From CAZWSX01 sp964636985 (GTDB taxonomy: Bacteria; Planctomycetota; Planctomycetia; Pirellulales; Pirellulaceae): a stretch of 64,000 nucleotides of DNA. Shown in pieces: positions 26,202 to 35,797 of this stretch. The stretch's first letter is position 1, and each line of letters begins with the position of its first letter. Location: NCBI GenBank assembly GCA_964636985.1, contig CAZWSX010000003.1, forward strand, positions 62,001 to 126,000, given 5' to 3'. A model generated the notes under the pieces. That model did not search any database. It was not told where the DNA came from and was given only the letters and a program-made list of their open reading frames with translations. The translations under genes were made by a program, and so were the position numbers.

Positions 26202-26438
26202 GTGCGGCGGGGCTACTTGGGATCTCGCGGGGTACTCTTTGTTTGTATTGTAGTCGCTAACGCTGAGAGAGGGAGAAAGGGTGAATGGGAGAGGGGAAGT
26301 GGAATTTCGATTCGCTCAAAGATCATTCGTCGCGAAATCCTGCTCCCCTTCACCTTTGACTCCCCTTCTCCCCATCCTTGGCGAAGCAGACTCAAAATGC
26401 ACGCAAAGGAAGATCGTGCAACTTTTCGCTTGTCGCGA

Positions 26439-27341
26439 TCAAATGCCCTTGGGGCCGAGTTTGGCGTCGACGATCTTTTTTACTTCGTCGGCGTAGTCGA
26501 TTCTAATTTGCGCTTCGTCTTTGGAGACGCCTGCTTCGTCGGCCATCGTGTCGAGTTTTTTTAGCGTTTCGCGAATCTGATCGGCAGCGACTTGTTTCAC
26601 GCGAGCCGCGCGGTCGTATTTGCCGGGGTCGATGGGCGTGCTATTCACTTCTTCTTCGTCGACATCCTCTTCCGCGTCACTCTCTGACTCCATGTCCTCG
26701 TCCGGGCCCCGGTTTGAGAAGTCTTCGACTTCGTGCGCGAACGCCCCGCCTAGCTCACTCATCAGTTGCGTCACACGACTGAGTTCGATTTTGCCATCAA
26801 GGACGCCGCGTGCGATTCGCATGTGTGTCAGCTCGGCGGCCTTTTTCTCGTCCGCGGAGAGGTCGGGATGGGTGCTTAGCGGTTGGACCATGGCACCGGC
26901 GCTAATCGCCTTCATGGCGTTCGATTTAGTGAAACTTTCGAATGTTTGGGTGGCGTCTTCGACCGAGATCTTGCCGTCTTTGAAGCCCTGCTTAACGCGC
27001 TCGACTTGTGCTTTCATGCGAATCTTCTCGTCGTCCGAGATCCCTTCGACCGAGTCGATGGCGCCCTCGGCGATGCTGGCAACGATTTGGATGCCAACAT
27101 TCTGGACGCCTCGAACGGCCAAATAGCCGACGACACCGCAACCGATGACGACCACCAACAGGCCCACGCCGCATCCGATGGCCAAGCCGGCCAGCACATT
27201 TCCTCCGCCCGATTTAGCCGGAGGTGGTGGATAGCCCATGGGCGGCATCTGCCCTGGCGTGCCGAATTGCCCCGGTTGCCCGTAAGGCTGATTGGGATAG
27301 CCGCCAGGGAACTGTTGGCCGGACGGTGGAAATTGGGACAT
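26439..27341 (-). CDS. Single-span membrane protein with Pro/Gly/Gln-rich N-terminus
   Basis: 300 residues from the ATG at 27341 (the frame opens at 27689). The first 45 residues are Pro/Gly/Gln/Tyr-rich (MSQFPPSGQQFPGGYP...), followed by one strong membrane helix (GGGNVLAGLAIGCGVGLLVVVIGCG) and a helical, charged, probably extracytoplasmic part with an Asp/Glu-rich patch (DEDMESESDAEEDVDEEE). This layout is common among planctomycete proteins of unknown function. It is transcribed away from the large gene at 27647. Confidence 0.75.
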   Translation of the reverse strand: MSQFPPSGQQFPGGYPNQPYGQPGQFGTPGQMPPMGYPPPPAKSGGGNVLAGLAIGCGVGLLVVVIGCGVVGYLAVRGVQNVGIQIVASIAEGAIDSVEGISDDEKIRMKAQVERVKQGFKDGKISVEDATQTFESFTKSNAMKAISAGAMVQPLSTHPDLSADEKKAAELTHMRIARGVLDGKIELSRVTQLMSELGGAFAHEVEDFSNRGPDEDMESESDAEEDVDEEEVNSTPIDPGKYDRAARVKQVAADQIRETLKKLDTMADEAGVSKDEAQIRIDYADEVKKIVDAKLGPKGI

Positions 27342-27646
27342 GAAGAAGGCGCCGTGTAAGGAGTGAACCGGGTTTCGTCTAGCTGGAAAGGCCAACGCGA
27401 TTTTCGGCTGTCGCCCTAGGTCCATGCAAGCTCGCGTGTGTCGTCGTGTTTCCTTGGCCGTTACAATGGTAACACATTTGAGAAACAGTCCTTGATTGTT
27501 GAGGCATCGGGCTCGAACTGGTGCCAGTCTTTTTTCATATTGTGTCCGCCTGAAACGTCTAAAACGGATGGATGCGGTGTCCGGCACTCGTTTTGCTTTG
27601 CGCATCGGCGACCATCCGTCGGTAACACCTCTCCAGGGCCAAAATC
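27342..27646. other. Divergent intergenic region with a sigma-54 site
   Basis: Separates two divergent genes and contains the -24/-12 element at 27582-27597 for the rightward gene. No other feature seen. Confidence 0.5.
27582..27597 (+). promoter_or_regulatory. Sigma-54 promoter for the 27647 gene
   Basis: CGGCAC-TCGTT-TTGCT, an exact GGCAC-N5-TTGC with correct 10-base spacing between the GG and GC dinucleotides. The -12 GC lies about 50 bases before the GTG at 27647. Confidence 0.65.
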
Positions 27647-30600
27647 GTGTCCACTTTGCTTGCGTTCGAAGAAGTTTGGGGGCAGACATTTTGCTCTGTC
27701 GAAAAGCGGTTGAACTCGCCCTACCGAAACCGTATCACGTTCGCGTCTTTTTGCTTTACCCTCTTTTGTATCGCAGGAACTTCATCCAGCTGGGGAGTCG
27801 ATCGCGAGAAGTGGACCGATCCCAAACTGCCAAACGTTCCCGGACTGGCCGCCTGGTACGACGGGACCCGCACAGCGGGAAAATCGGAAGAGCCGAACGA
27901 GGTCGAGGTGTCCCAATGGCAGGATGGCTCAGGACACGGCCGGCACCTTGGCCAGTTGGCCGAGAAGTCGCAGCCGACGCGTCAGAACGTTGGCGATGCC
28001 AAAGTGATTCGCTTCGACGGCGTGGACGATAGTTTGTTCGCCGACGACATCAAGTTTGACTCGCCCGAGCTGACATTGGTTTTGATTACATCGGTGTTCG
28101 ACAATCCAGGTGAGTTCCGCGGCTTTGTCGCGGGCAACAAAAAGGGCGTCAACGACTACGTAAGCGGATTCACGCTCGATCAGGGGCCGTTCGCTTCGCA
28201 ACGCCTCGAATGGCTGAACCCGGAAGGGATCGGCTTCGGCGGCGCGGCGGATGTGCTGAATCGCAATTTCGAATTTGGCACGCCGCATATCTTGTCGATG
28301 GTCGTCCAGGCCGAAGGAGAGCAGGGGGTTCGGACGTTTGTCGACGGCAAGGCCGAGACGCCCCGCGCTCGCAAGGCCGCGAAGCTGACGTTGGATCGCT
28401 TTACGGTCGGCGCCCGCTGCTACGACAACTTCTCGGGCGTCCCCATGATCCAGGGATTCATGGAAGGGGATATCGGTGAGGTTCTGATTTTCGACAAAGC
28501 ATTGTCGGATGAAGAGCGAACTCAAATCGAGACGTATCTCAAAGCCAAGTACGAAAAGTGGCTTGGGACGAAGACGCCGCGACCGGTCCGCGCCGGCGAA
28601 GACGGAGAGCGTTTGACGACGGTGCCGTGCCCTGACGTGCAGTTCTTTATTCCTGGCTTCGAGGCCAAACAGTTGCCGCTCGATTTGCCGAACATCAACA
28701 ATCTTCGCAGCCGGCCCGACGGAAAGGTTTTCGCGGTCGCTTACAACGGCGACGTCTATTTGCTCTCGGACAGCGACGGCGATGGTCTTGAGGACCAGGC
28801 GACGCTCTACTGGGAAGGCAAAGGCGGCATCCGCTCGCCCATCGGCGCGGCGGTGCTTCCGCCAGGCGATCATCGAGGGAAAGGGATCGCTGTCGCCTGC
28901 CGCGGCAAGATTTCGCTGCTCATCGATCGCGACGGAGACGATCGCGCCGACGAGGAAATCTTGGCGACCGAATGGAAGAACGAAATCGTTCAGTCGGTCG
29001 ACGGCCTGGGTGTCGCGATCGATCCCAAGGACGGAGCCATCTACTATGGCCGCGGGACGTCCGACTACACGACCGGCTACTGGATCGATAAGGATGGAAA
29101 GGTCCAGTACGACATCGCCAACGACCACGGGACGATCCAGCGGATCGCGCCCGATTTGAAGTCGAGTGAGACCATCGCGACCGGCGTCCGTTTCACGGTG
29201 GGCTTAGCGTTCAATCGGCGCGGCGATCTCTTCGCGTCCGAGCAGGAGGGAGCGACTTGGGTTCCCAACGGTAACCCCTTCGACGAACTGTTGCACATTC
29301 GCCGCGGGCGGCACTATGGCTTTCCGCCAAGGCACCCGCAGTACTTGCCGAACGTGATCGACGAACCAAGCGAGTTCGACTACAGGCCACAGCATCAATC
29401 GACCTGTGGATTGCAGTTCAACGATCCTGTGACCGCGGAAGGAAAGACGTTCGGCCCCAAGGCCTGGGCTGGCGACGCCTTCGTCACGGGATACTCGCGG
29501 GCAAAACTGTATCGCACCAAGCTCGTGCCGAGTGACCCTGGGTATGTCGCGCAAAATCAGCTGATCGCCCAATTCAATATGCTGTTGTGTGACATCGGGC
29601 TCACGCAGCAAGGCGATTTGCTGGCTTGTGTTCATAGCGGCGGCCCCGACTGGGGAACCGGTCCAGGCGGACGCGGAAAGATTTTCAAGCTGCACTACCG
29701 CGACCCGAGTTTGGCGCAACCGGTCGGCGTTTGGCCATCAAACCCGCGCGAACTGCATGTGGCGTTCGATCGCCCAGTCGATGAAGCATCGCTGACGCAG
29801 TTGCTCGATCGGCTCAAGATCGAATCGGGCGCGGCGGTCGCAGCAGGCGATCGCTTCGAGAACCTGCGCCCAGGTTATGCCATTGTCGCGCGCCAGATGG
29901 CCCAGCTTCGTCGGCAAGTTCCGATCTACTCGGCACAATTGATGCCCGATCGCCGCACGCTGGTACTGTCGACCGGTCCGCAATCGGTCGCCGATGGTTA
30001 CGCGCTGACGATTTTCGAAAAGCCTGTCGTCAAGAGGTCTTCGACGGTCGCTGGGACTTCCGAAAAGACGAGTTCCAACTTACCACCTCAGCAGACGGCC
30101 GATATCGATTTGGCTTACGACCTGACGGGCGTGATCGCCGAATGGAAATCGGATGCCGGTGACGAATCGTGGTCAGGCTGGCTGCCGCACGTTGATCCGG
30201 CGATCTCGCGTGAATTGACGCGTGGAAGCGCCGAGCATGATGCACTGTGGCAACAACTGAGCAAGCCGGGAACGCTCACCATCAAGACGCGATTGCGCTT
30301 GGACAACATGTTGCGCCCAGCCGTTCAACCTGGATCGAAGATTAGTTACTCGTTGCCGGACGAAACGGTCGCGGTCGAAGTTCGAGGTCGCGGTTTGCAA
30401 TCGGTGTTAGTCGACGATAAGCCTGTCGACGTGCAAATTGGAACGGCGCGGTATACGTCGCCCGCCCGGGCCCTCGTTGCCCTGACAATTGTCGCGCGGA
30501 CCGATCAAACGTCGTCGTTGGCCGTCGATTGGCATACGGCCGAGGATGCCCGGCCGCGAGCGTTTCCACTGCGACGCATCTTGGTGCCGTGGGCAAAGAT

Positions 30601-31843
30601 CGAGAGCGACGGGGAAACCGCACGCCCTGAGTTGCCTTCGCAATTGGCCGGCGGAAGTTGGGGTCGCGGTCGGAAGATCTTCTTCGACAAGGAAGTTGGG
30701 TGCGCCAAGTGCCATAGCGTGCATGGACAGGGAACGACGATTGGCCCCGATCTCTCGAACTTGATTCATCGCGACTATGCATCGGTGCTGCGCGACATCG
30801 AGCAGCCCAGCTTCGCCGTGAATCCCGATTTTGTGGCCCATACGTATGCGCTGACCGACGGGCGAGTCTTTGCCGCCGTGGCGAAGAAAGTCGACGGGCA
30901 GTTCGTGCTCGGAACCGCCAAAGGGGAGCGGATCGTGGTCGATCCTTCGGAGATTGAAGAGGTGACGCCGTCGACTCAATCGATCATGCCGACCGATCAG
31001 CCCAAGACATTGGGACCGGATCGGATGCGCGACTTGCTGACGTTCCTCCTTTCGCCTCCGCCTTCAATGCCGCAGTACGCGAAGAATCCCGCGCCACCGG
31101 CGCCGCGATCGCCGGCCGAAGTGGCTGCCGTATTGGCCGGCGCTCCGGAGCCGCCAATGCCTATCAAGTCGCTCAATATCTTGTTGGTAGCAGGCGATAA
31201 GGATCACGGCCTCGGCGAGCATGATTATCCCGCCTGGCAAACTGCATGGACCGAGTTGTTCCGCGCGGCCGACAAGGTCGAAGTCGATACGGCCTCTCCG
31301 TGGCCATCGCCTGAGCAATGGGGCAAGGCCGACGTCGTCGTCTTCTTTCAGTACGGCGATTTCAATGTCGAGCGCGCAGCAGATCTGGATAAGTTCTTCA
31401 AGCGAGGCGGCGGTGCCGTGTATCTCCACTGGGCTGTCGCGGGGCGCGAGCGTGCCGGCGGTCTCGCGGAACGCATCGGTCTGGCCGCGGGCGTCATCAA
31501 GTTCCGCCATGGACCGCTCGATCTCGATTTCTCGCCAGGGAAGAATCACCCCATCGCGCGGAACTTTGGGAAGGTTCACTTTCACGACGAAAGCTATTGG
31601 ATGCTTAACGGCGATCCCAAACGGATTTCGTTAATCGCTCAAGGCGAGGAAGAAGGAGAGCCGCGTCCCTTGATGTGGACCACCGAGCCGACGAACGGCC
31701 GCGTGTTCGTTTCGATCTTGGGGCACTACTCGTGGACATTCGACGATCCGCTGTTCCGTATCTTGGTGCTGCGCGGAATCGCCTGGACGGCGAAGGAACC
31801 GGTGGATCGATTTAACGATCTGGTGCCGCCAGGAGTGAAGTAG
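27647..31843 (+). CDS. Exported LamG / PVC-type dehydrogenase / cytochrome c / ThuA multidomain protein
   Basis: 1398 residues from the GTG at 27647; a TTG at 27710 would give a more typical signal peptide (LNSPYRNRITFASFCFTLFCIAG). Domains in order: a LamG/concanavalin-like fold (about 60-305, with VPGLAAWYDGTRT, QWQDGSGHGRHL and GDIGEVLIFDKALSDEE); a PVC-type sugar-dehydrogenase beta-propeller (about 325-720, NLRSRPDGKVFAVAYNGDVY, SDSDGDGLED); a beta-sandwich-like linker; a class I cytochrome c with CAKCH (Cys1019, Cys1022, His1023); and a ThuA-like class I glutamine-amidotransferase fold (about 1175-1390, NILLVAGDKDHGLGEHDYPAW). PVC-type proteins are thought to oxidise sugars in the periplasm and ThuA to act on sugars; a role in polysaccharide use is inferred. 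Preceded by a sigma-54 promoter. Confidence 0.88.
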   Translation: MSTLLAFEEVWGQTFCSVEKRLNSPYRNRITFASFCFTLFCIAGTSSSWGVDREKWTDPKLPNVPGLAAWYDGTRTAGKSEEPNEVEVSQWQDGSGHGRHLGQLAEKSQPTRQNVGDAKVIRFDGVDDSLFADDIKFDSPELTLVLITSVFDNPGEFRGFVAGNKKGVNDYVSGFTLDQGPFASQRLEWLNPEGIGFGGAADVLNRNFEFGTPHILSMVVQAEGEQGVRTFVDGKAETPRARKAAKLTLDRFTVGARCYDNFSGVPMIQGFMEGDIGEVLIFDKALSDEERTQIETYLKAKYEKWLGTKTPRPVRAGEDGERLTTVPCPDVQFFIPGFEAKQLPLDLPNINNLRSRPDGKVFAVAYNGDVYLLSDSDGDGLEDQATLYWEGKGGIRSPIGAAVLPPGDHRGKGIAVACRGKISLLIDRDGDDRADEEILATEWKNEIVQSVDGLGVAIDPKDGAIYYGRGTSDYTTGYWIDKDGKVQYDIANDHGTIQRIAPDLKSSETIATGVRFTVGLAFNRRGDLFASEQEGATWVPNGNPFDELLHIRRGRHYGFPPRHPQYLPNVIDEPSEFDYRPQHQSTCGLQFNDPVTAEGKTFGPKAWAGDAFVTGYSRAKLYRTKLVPSDPGYVAQNQLIAQFNMLLCDIGLTQQGDLLACVHSGGPDWGTGPGGRGKIFKLHYRDPSLAQPVGVWPSNPRELHVAFDRPVDEASLTQLLDRLKIESGAAVAAGDRFENLRPGYAIVARQMAQLRRQVPIYSAQLMPDRRTLVLSTGPQSVADGYALTIFEKPVVKRSSTVAGTSEKTSSNLPPQQTADIDLAYDLTGVIAEWKSDAGDESWSGWLPHVDPAISRELTRGSAEHDALWQQLSKPGTLTIKTRLRLDNMLRPAVQPGSKISYSLPDETVAVEVRGRGLQSVLVDDKPVDVQIGTARYTSPARALVALTIVARTDQTSSLAVDWHTAEDARPRAFPLRRILVPWAKIESDGETARPELPSQLAGGSWGRGRKIFFDKEVGCAKCHSVHGQGTTIGPDLSNLIHRDYASVLRDIEQPSFAVNPDFVAHTYALTDGRVFAAVAKKVDGQFVLGTAKGERIVVDPSEIEEVTPSTQSIMPTDQPKTLGPDRMRDLLTFLLSPPPSMPQYAKNPAPPAPRSPAEVAAVLAGAPEPPMPIKSLNILLVAGDKDHGLGEHDYPAWQTAWTELFRAADKVEVDTASPWPSPEQWGKADVVVFFQYGDFNVERAADLDKFFKRGGGAVYLHWAVAGRERAGGLAERIGLAAGVIKFRHGPLDLDFSPGKNHPIARNFGKVHFHDESYWMLNGDPKRISLIAQGEEEGEPRPLMWTTEPTNGRVFVSILGHYSWTFDDPLFRILVLRGIAWTAKEPVDRFNDLVPPGVK

Positions 31844-32331
31844 GGACGGAGGCTCCAGGATTCTGCCGCTGAGATCGCAGTGGACGCAGAGAAGGGAGTA
31901 GGAGTCGACCGGCATTTGGTCCTCGTACTTACTAATGCTTCCACCTAGCTCTTTCGGCTGGAGTTGTCAGACCGCGCGCGGACCGATTGTGCCAGTCTTT
32001 TCTCCCCTCTGGTTCTCTGTGGCCTCTGTGGCAAATCCTTCGATGGGACAATTGGTGGCCCTGCCGAATCGGGGTTGCTCCAACGGCAAAACCGCTACCA
32101 AGCGAGTGCAGTATCGCTCGAAGCTTGCGGCAACGTCAGCTTCGAAGAGGTCTGGTGGTTGCAACATGACAAATCTATCAGGAACCGCGCCAAGACCGCG
32201 CATTTGTGTGGGCCAAAGGAAGAATGGATTAACGCGACGCACCGACTTCGTTTGCCAACTTAAGGCACCTCTGTTCCACGCGTGGCTGAAGTGATCTCCA
32301 GCCTAAGGTGCTCTACATAGGGGATTTCGTC
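31844..32331. other. Intergenic region with an inverted dispersed repeat
   Basis: About 490 bases without a convincing gene. It contains the CACAGAGG-type repeat at 31998-32035. A weak -24-like AGGCAC with CTCTG-TTCC (32264-32279) lies upstream of the next gene, but its -12 GC is replaced by CC. Confidence 0.5.
31998..32035 (-). repeat. CACAGAGG-type intergenic repeat, copy 2 (inverted)
   Basis: On the minus strand: ATTTGCCACAGAGGCCACAG, then AGAACCAGAGGGGAGAAAA. It parallels 18761-18800 with scattered substitutions. Confidence 0.6.
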
Positions 32332-32973
32332 ATGGCTCGGCATCTAGCGCGATGGGTTCTTGTTTTGGGAATTGCCGGCACTCTTGCAATGGGAGCGACC
32401 GCGTTCGCACACGGACATGGCGGCGGTGGGCACGGTGGAGGGCATGGTGGCGGGGGTCATCACGGCGGTGGCGGGATGCACCATGGCGGCGGCGGCATGG
32501 GGGGCGGTGGGATGGGAGGTGGCGGCATGCATCACCATCACCATGGTGGCGGGGGAGTGATCATCGGTGGCGGCGGGTACTATGGCGGCTTCGGCTATCC
32601 CTACGGTTACAGCAGCTACGGTTATCCCCGCTACTACAGCAACTACGGCTACAACAACGGCTATTACGGCTACTCGCAACCCGTCATCGTCAACTCGACG
32701 CCCACGGTTGTGCTCTCTCGTCCGGCACCGCCTACTCCGGATGCGATGATCAAGATCTCGATGGCCGCGGGCGCCGGTGGAAACGTTCCTTACAAGCTGA
32801 ACGACTTTTCGTACACGATGCAGCCAGGCTTCTCTCAGAAGTTCGCCAACGACCGTTCGTGGACGATCTCGTTCGACGACGGCTCTGGCAAGATGATCAG
32901 CCAGGCCCTTGTGCCGGGCAACTACGTTTTCGTGAAGAATGACGCCGGGATGTGGGAACTGCGTAACGGCTAA
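32332..32973 (+). CDS. Exported Gly/His/Tyr-rich protein
   Basis: 213 residues. The ATG at 32332 follows GGGGA. Signal peptide of about 26 residues (LGIAGTLAMGATAFAHG), then about 50 residues made almost only of Gly, His and Met (HGGGHGGGG, MHHHHHGGGG), then a Gly/Tyr-rich stretch. The C-terminal 80 residues form a compact beta-rich region (DAMIKISMAAGAGGNVPYKLNDFSY...). The His clusters could bind metal, but that is inference. The gene ends in front of a strong bidirectional terminator. Confidence 0.8.
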   Translation: MARHLARWVLVLGIAGTLAMGATAFAHGHGGGGHGGGHGGGGHHGGGGMHHGGGGMGGGGMGGGGMHHHHHGGGGVIIGGGGYYGGFGYPYGYSSYGYPRYYSNYGYNNGYYGYSQPVIVNSTPTVVLSRPAPPTPDAMIKISMAAGAGGNVPYKLNDFSYTMQPGFSQKFANDRSWTISFDDGSGKMISQALVPGNYVFVKNDAGMWELRNG

Positions 32974-33012
32974 GCGTGCCGATCGCAGATCATCATCCGT
33001 GCAGCCAAAATA

Positions 33013-33045
33013 AAAAGGGCCGCTGGGTTTTCCAGCGGCCCTTTT
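33013..33045. terminator. Bidirectional intrinsic terminator
   Basis: Perfect 14-base stem AAAAGGGCCGCTGG / CCAGCGGCCCTTTT with loop GTTTT; A-run on one side and T-run on the other. It lies between the convergent stops at 32973 (+) and 33085 (-). Confidence 0.93.
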
Positions 33046-33084
33046 GTTTGGTATGTCGCTCACCGACCAGTCGCATCGGCTGGT

Positions 33085-33423
33085 TTACTTCGCCAGCTCA
33101 GGACTGACCGTGCTGCTGCGATTGGTGAACAAATCAGGGTCTGCCTCGTCGGACTTTGGCAGCTCTGGCTTTTGTTCCGAGCTCGGCACTTCCGAGTTGG
33201 CCGGCTCCGTCTTGGCAGGAGGATGTTCGCCTGTCAAATCGGAAGCCGCCTCGCCGACGCGGTGGGCGTCGGACTTCATCTTGTCGGTATCGATCGTCAG
33301 GTTGACATTCACCTTATCGGTTGCCGGCTCTTGATTGGTTGTGAAGAAGAACCAACCGCGCACAAAGCCAACCAGCAGGAAAACGGCGACGACGATCAAT
33401 AACACTCGAATGGTATTGTTCAT
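33085..33423 (-). CDS. Small single-span membrane protein
   Basis: 112 residues. An N-terminal membrane helix (VLLIVVAVFLLVGFVRGWFFF) is followed by a hydrophilic domain with a KVNVNLTIDTDKMKSDA segment and a disordered Pro/Ser/Glu-rich tail. It begins 52 bases after the end of the WXXGXW gene on the same strand, so the two are probably co-transcribed from the sigma-54 promoter at 35916-35931. Envelope location inferred; function unknown. Confidence 0.75.
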   Translation of the reverse strand: MNNTIRVLLIVVAVFLLVGFVRGWFFFTTNQEPATDKVNVNLTIDTDKMKSDAHRVGEAASDLTGEHPPAKTEPANSEVPSSEQKPELPKSDEADPDLFTNRSSTVSPELAK

Positions 33424-33475
33424 GGGTTATCTCGCTTCTGCAAAAGGTCTTCTGTAGGGACGACCTTCGCCTGTT

Positions 33476-35797
33476 CTAGCGACCCTTTCCTTCGCCGCCG
33501 CCGCCACCGCGAGGTCCGCCGCCACCGCCCCCTCCTCCGCCGCCGCGGGGTCCTCCACCTCCACCTCCACCCCCGCCACCGACTCCTCCGCCACCAATGC
33601 GGGGTCCGGACGGGGCGTTACTGGGGGCGTTGATCCGTGGAGCGTTACTCGGGGCATTCACGCGCGGGGCTGCCGGAGTATTTTGAATTCGGGGCGTGGA
33701 AGGGACATTCGGCGTCACGCGAGGCGGCACCGAGGGAGTGTTGGGAACGTTGAGTCGCGGGCCGGGATTCGGAGGCCGTTGGCCCCCAGCACCTGGACCG
33801 TTTCCGCCACCGGCTCCAGCACCGCCGCCACCACCCGCACCTGGGATTTTCGGGCCGGCTCCGGGAGCCCCACCCTTGGATCCTGGAGTGTTTGGCTCTT
33901 TTCGATTCGGGCCAGCGCCGCCTTCGGGTCCTTGGAACCGCGGCGCCGAGTCGGTGCCCTTGGGAGGCGTCGTGTTAGGCTCGCGGCGTCCCGGTCCTGT
34001 GCCGCCTTCCGGTCCTTGGAAACGGGGTGCGGAGTCGCCACCTTTAGGAGCTCGCACCTTCGATTCCGGTCGGCCTGAGGCACCCTTCGAACCGGGATCG
34101 ATCCCCTTGGGACCCAGACCGGTGTGGTCATCGTTGTCCTGACGATTAACTCGAGGCGTCGGACGGTTGTCCCTCTTGCCCTTATCGAGGTCGTCGGGAA
34201 CGTTCGGCTTGTTCATTTGAATGCGGCCGTCGCCTTGGCGATTGTTGCCTTTTCCCTGCGGCGCCACATTGGACGCGAAGGGCGATTTCGGCATTTTCGC
34301 GCGGTCGGATTTGAGCGCCGAGGGATCGGCGTTCTTACCCTTTCCAGCAATGCCTGCGGCACGTTGTCGAGCCGCGGCACGCTCTCGCACGTCGGCGGCT
34401 GTCTCGGCCGAGCGGCGATCGCTGCGCCACTGGTTCCATTGCTCGGAGCTTTTCAGAACGTCGCGACGTTGTTCGTTGTTGAGCGAGGTGAACTTCGGGG
34501 CATCCGTTCCTCCACCTTTAGCCATCGCGTCGAGCGATGCGAGGAACATATTCGACTTGGCATCGCGCGCACCGGGCCCGTTTCCGGCACCTGCTTGTTG
34601 CTTCATCTGAGCAAAGGTGTGGGGCGGGCGCTCGTTGACGTGATCGCGGCGACTTTGGAAGTCGGCCATCAGCTGCTTGTTCCAATCGGGATTACTCGCC
34701 CCCATTCGGACACGGGCGTTCGCGTAGAAGGGGTCGTATCCGTAGCGGCGATTGTGGTACGCGAACCAGGGATAAATGCCTCCCTGTTGGTACCGCGAGG
34801 CGTAGTAGTCGCCGAAATAGTAGTGGTTGTAGCCAGGACGCAGGAACAAGTGCTGGTTAAACAAACCGGCATTGAACGCCACGAACGGCGAGTAGTAGTA
34901 CCCGCTATTCAGGTAGAACGGGGAGTTGAAGTAGACCGGCGCGAAGCAAATACCCCGGCGGTTCCAACCATAGTCCCAGTAGCCCGTGTTGTAGAGGTAA
35001 CCGCGAGGCGTCCACGAGTAATACGGTGGCACCCACAGCCAGTTGGGATTGCTGGCGGCCCAAAAGCCACCGCGCCAGTTGTATTGGTTGTTGCTCCACA
35101 TCCAAATGCCCGGCTGCCAAACGTAATCGTCGCTGGGAGCTGGAACGTTGGGGCCCTCCTCAAGCGTCGGTGGCGGAGGAGGGAGGTATTCGACTTCGTC
35201 CTCATCCGTCGAAGCCCAGCGGCCGGCTACCCATTGATAGCGGTCGCCTTCGCCTGCGGCGTCGTCAGGCAAGTCGGCCCAGTAGCCGGAGATCCACTGA
35301 CGACCTTGCGGAATGCGGCGCCAAATGCCGCTCACCCAAAGGAAGTCGTCGCGATCGTCGTCCCACGCCCAGTAGCCGGGAATCCAAACCGTATCGGGCT
35401 CATCGGGCTTTTGTTCAGGTGGAATTTCCGGCACATCGGCCGGCGGCTTTTTGTGGATGATCAACCCGGGCTTGGGGTCGAAGACCACCGACTCGGCAAA
35501 GGCTTCGTGAATCGGCCCCCGCGCGAGGACTTCTGGCTGATCTCCGTTTTCTTTATCCGCGGCCAGCGTATCGACTTCGGTCGCTGCGGCGCGGCGTTCG
35601 GCCTTATCGGTAGCAGCTGCATCGCCAGGCGTAACGGGCGGCGGGGGTTGCTCTTTATTGTCGGCAGCCTCTTCTCTTGTGGGAGGAAGCGGGTCGTCGT
35701 CTTGTGCGACGGCCGCTCCCCAAGCTCCTGCCGACATCGCCAACGTTGCCGCGACGAGCAGGCGATGCCGCGTGAGCATTGTCATTAGCCTTTTCAT
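33476..35797 (-). CDS. Exported WXXGXW-repeat protein with Gly-rich tail
   Basis: 773 residues; GGAGAG precedes the ATG at 35797. Signal peptide (LLVAATLAMSAGAWGAAVAQ). Residues about 125-270 contain at least five YxWxxGxW-type repeats (VWIPGYWAWDDD, LWVSGIWRRIPQGRQWISGYWAD, YQWVAGRWAS, YVWQPGIWMWSNN, YNWRGGFWAAS), a motif known from proteobacterial and planctomycete envelope proteins. A Tyr/Phe-rich middle follows. The C-terminal third is low complexity: two tandem copies of a 28-residue unit with DSAPRFQGPEGG, then Pro/Asn repeats and a poly-Gly end (GGGGGGGGGGPRGG...). It is probably an outer-surface structural protein. A perfect sigma-54 site lies upstream. Confidence 0.85.
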   Translation of the reverse strand: MKRLMTMLTRHRLLVAATLAMSAGAWGAAVAQDDDPLPPTREEAADNKEQPPPPVTPGDAAATDKAERRAAATEVDTLAADKENGDQPEVLARGPIHEAFAESVVFDPKPGLIIHKKPPADVPEIPPEQKPDEPDTVWIPGYWAWDDDRDDFLWVSGIWRRIPQGRQWISGYWADLPDDAAGEGDRYQWVAGRWASTDEDEVEYLPPPPPTLEEGPNVPAPSDDYVWQPGIWMWSNNQYNWRGGFWAASNPNWLWVPPYYSWTPRGYLYNTGYWDYGWNRRGICFAPVYFNSPFYLNSGYYYSPFVAFNAGLFNQHLFLRPGYNHYYFGDYYASRYQQGGIYPWFAYHNRRYGYDPFYANARVRMGASNPDWNKQLMADFQSRRDHVNERPPHTFAQMKQQAGAGNGPGARDAKSNMFLASLDAMAKGGGTDAPKFTSLNNEQRRDVLKSSEQWNQWRSDRRSAETAADVRERAAARQRAAGIAGKGKNADPSALKSDRAKMPKSPFASNVAPQGKGNNRQGDGRIQMNKPNVPDDLDKGKRDNRPTPRVNRQDNDDHTGLGPKGIDPGSKGASGRPESKVRAPKGGDSAPRFQGPEGGTGPGRREPNTTPPKGTDSAPRFQGPEGGAGPNRKEPNTPGSKGGAPGAGPKIPGAGGGGGAGAGGGNGPGAGGQRPPNPGPRLNVPNTPSVPPRVTPNVPSTPRIQNTPAAPRVNAPSNAPRINAPSNAPSGPRIGGGGVGGGGGGGGGGPRGGGGGGGGGGPRGGGGGEGKGR

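Noticed and set aside
32264..32279. AGGCAC-CTCTG-TTCCA as a sigma-54 site for the Gly/His-rich gene
   Set aside because: The nearly invariant -12 GC is CC; too weak to list as a promoter.
34124..35788. 554-codon plus-strand frame
   Set aside because: Antisense of the WXXGXW gene, which has a signal peptide, repeats, ribosome binding site and promoter.
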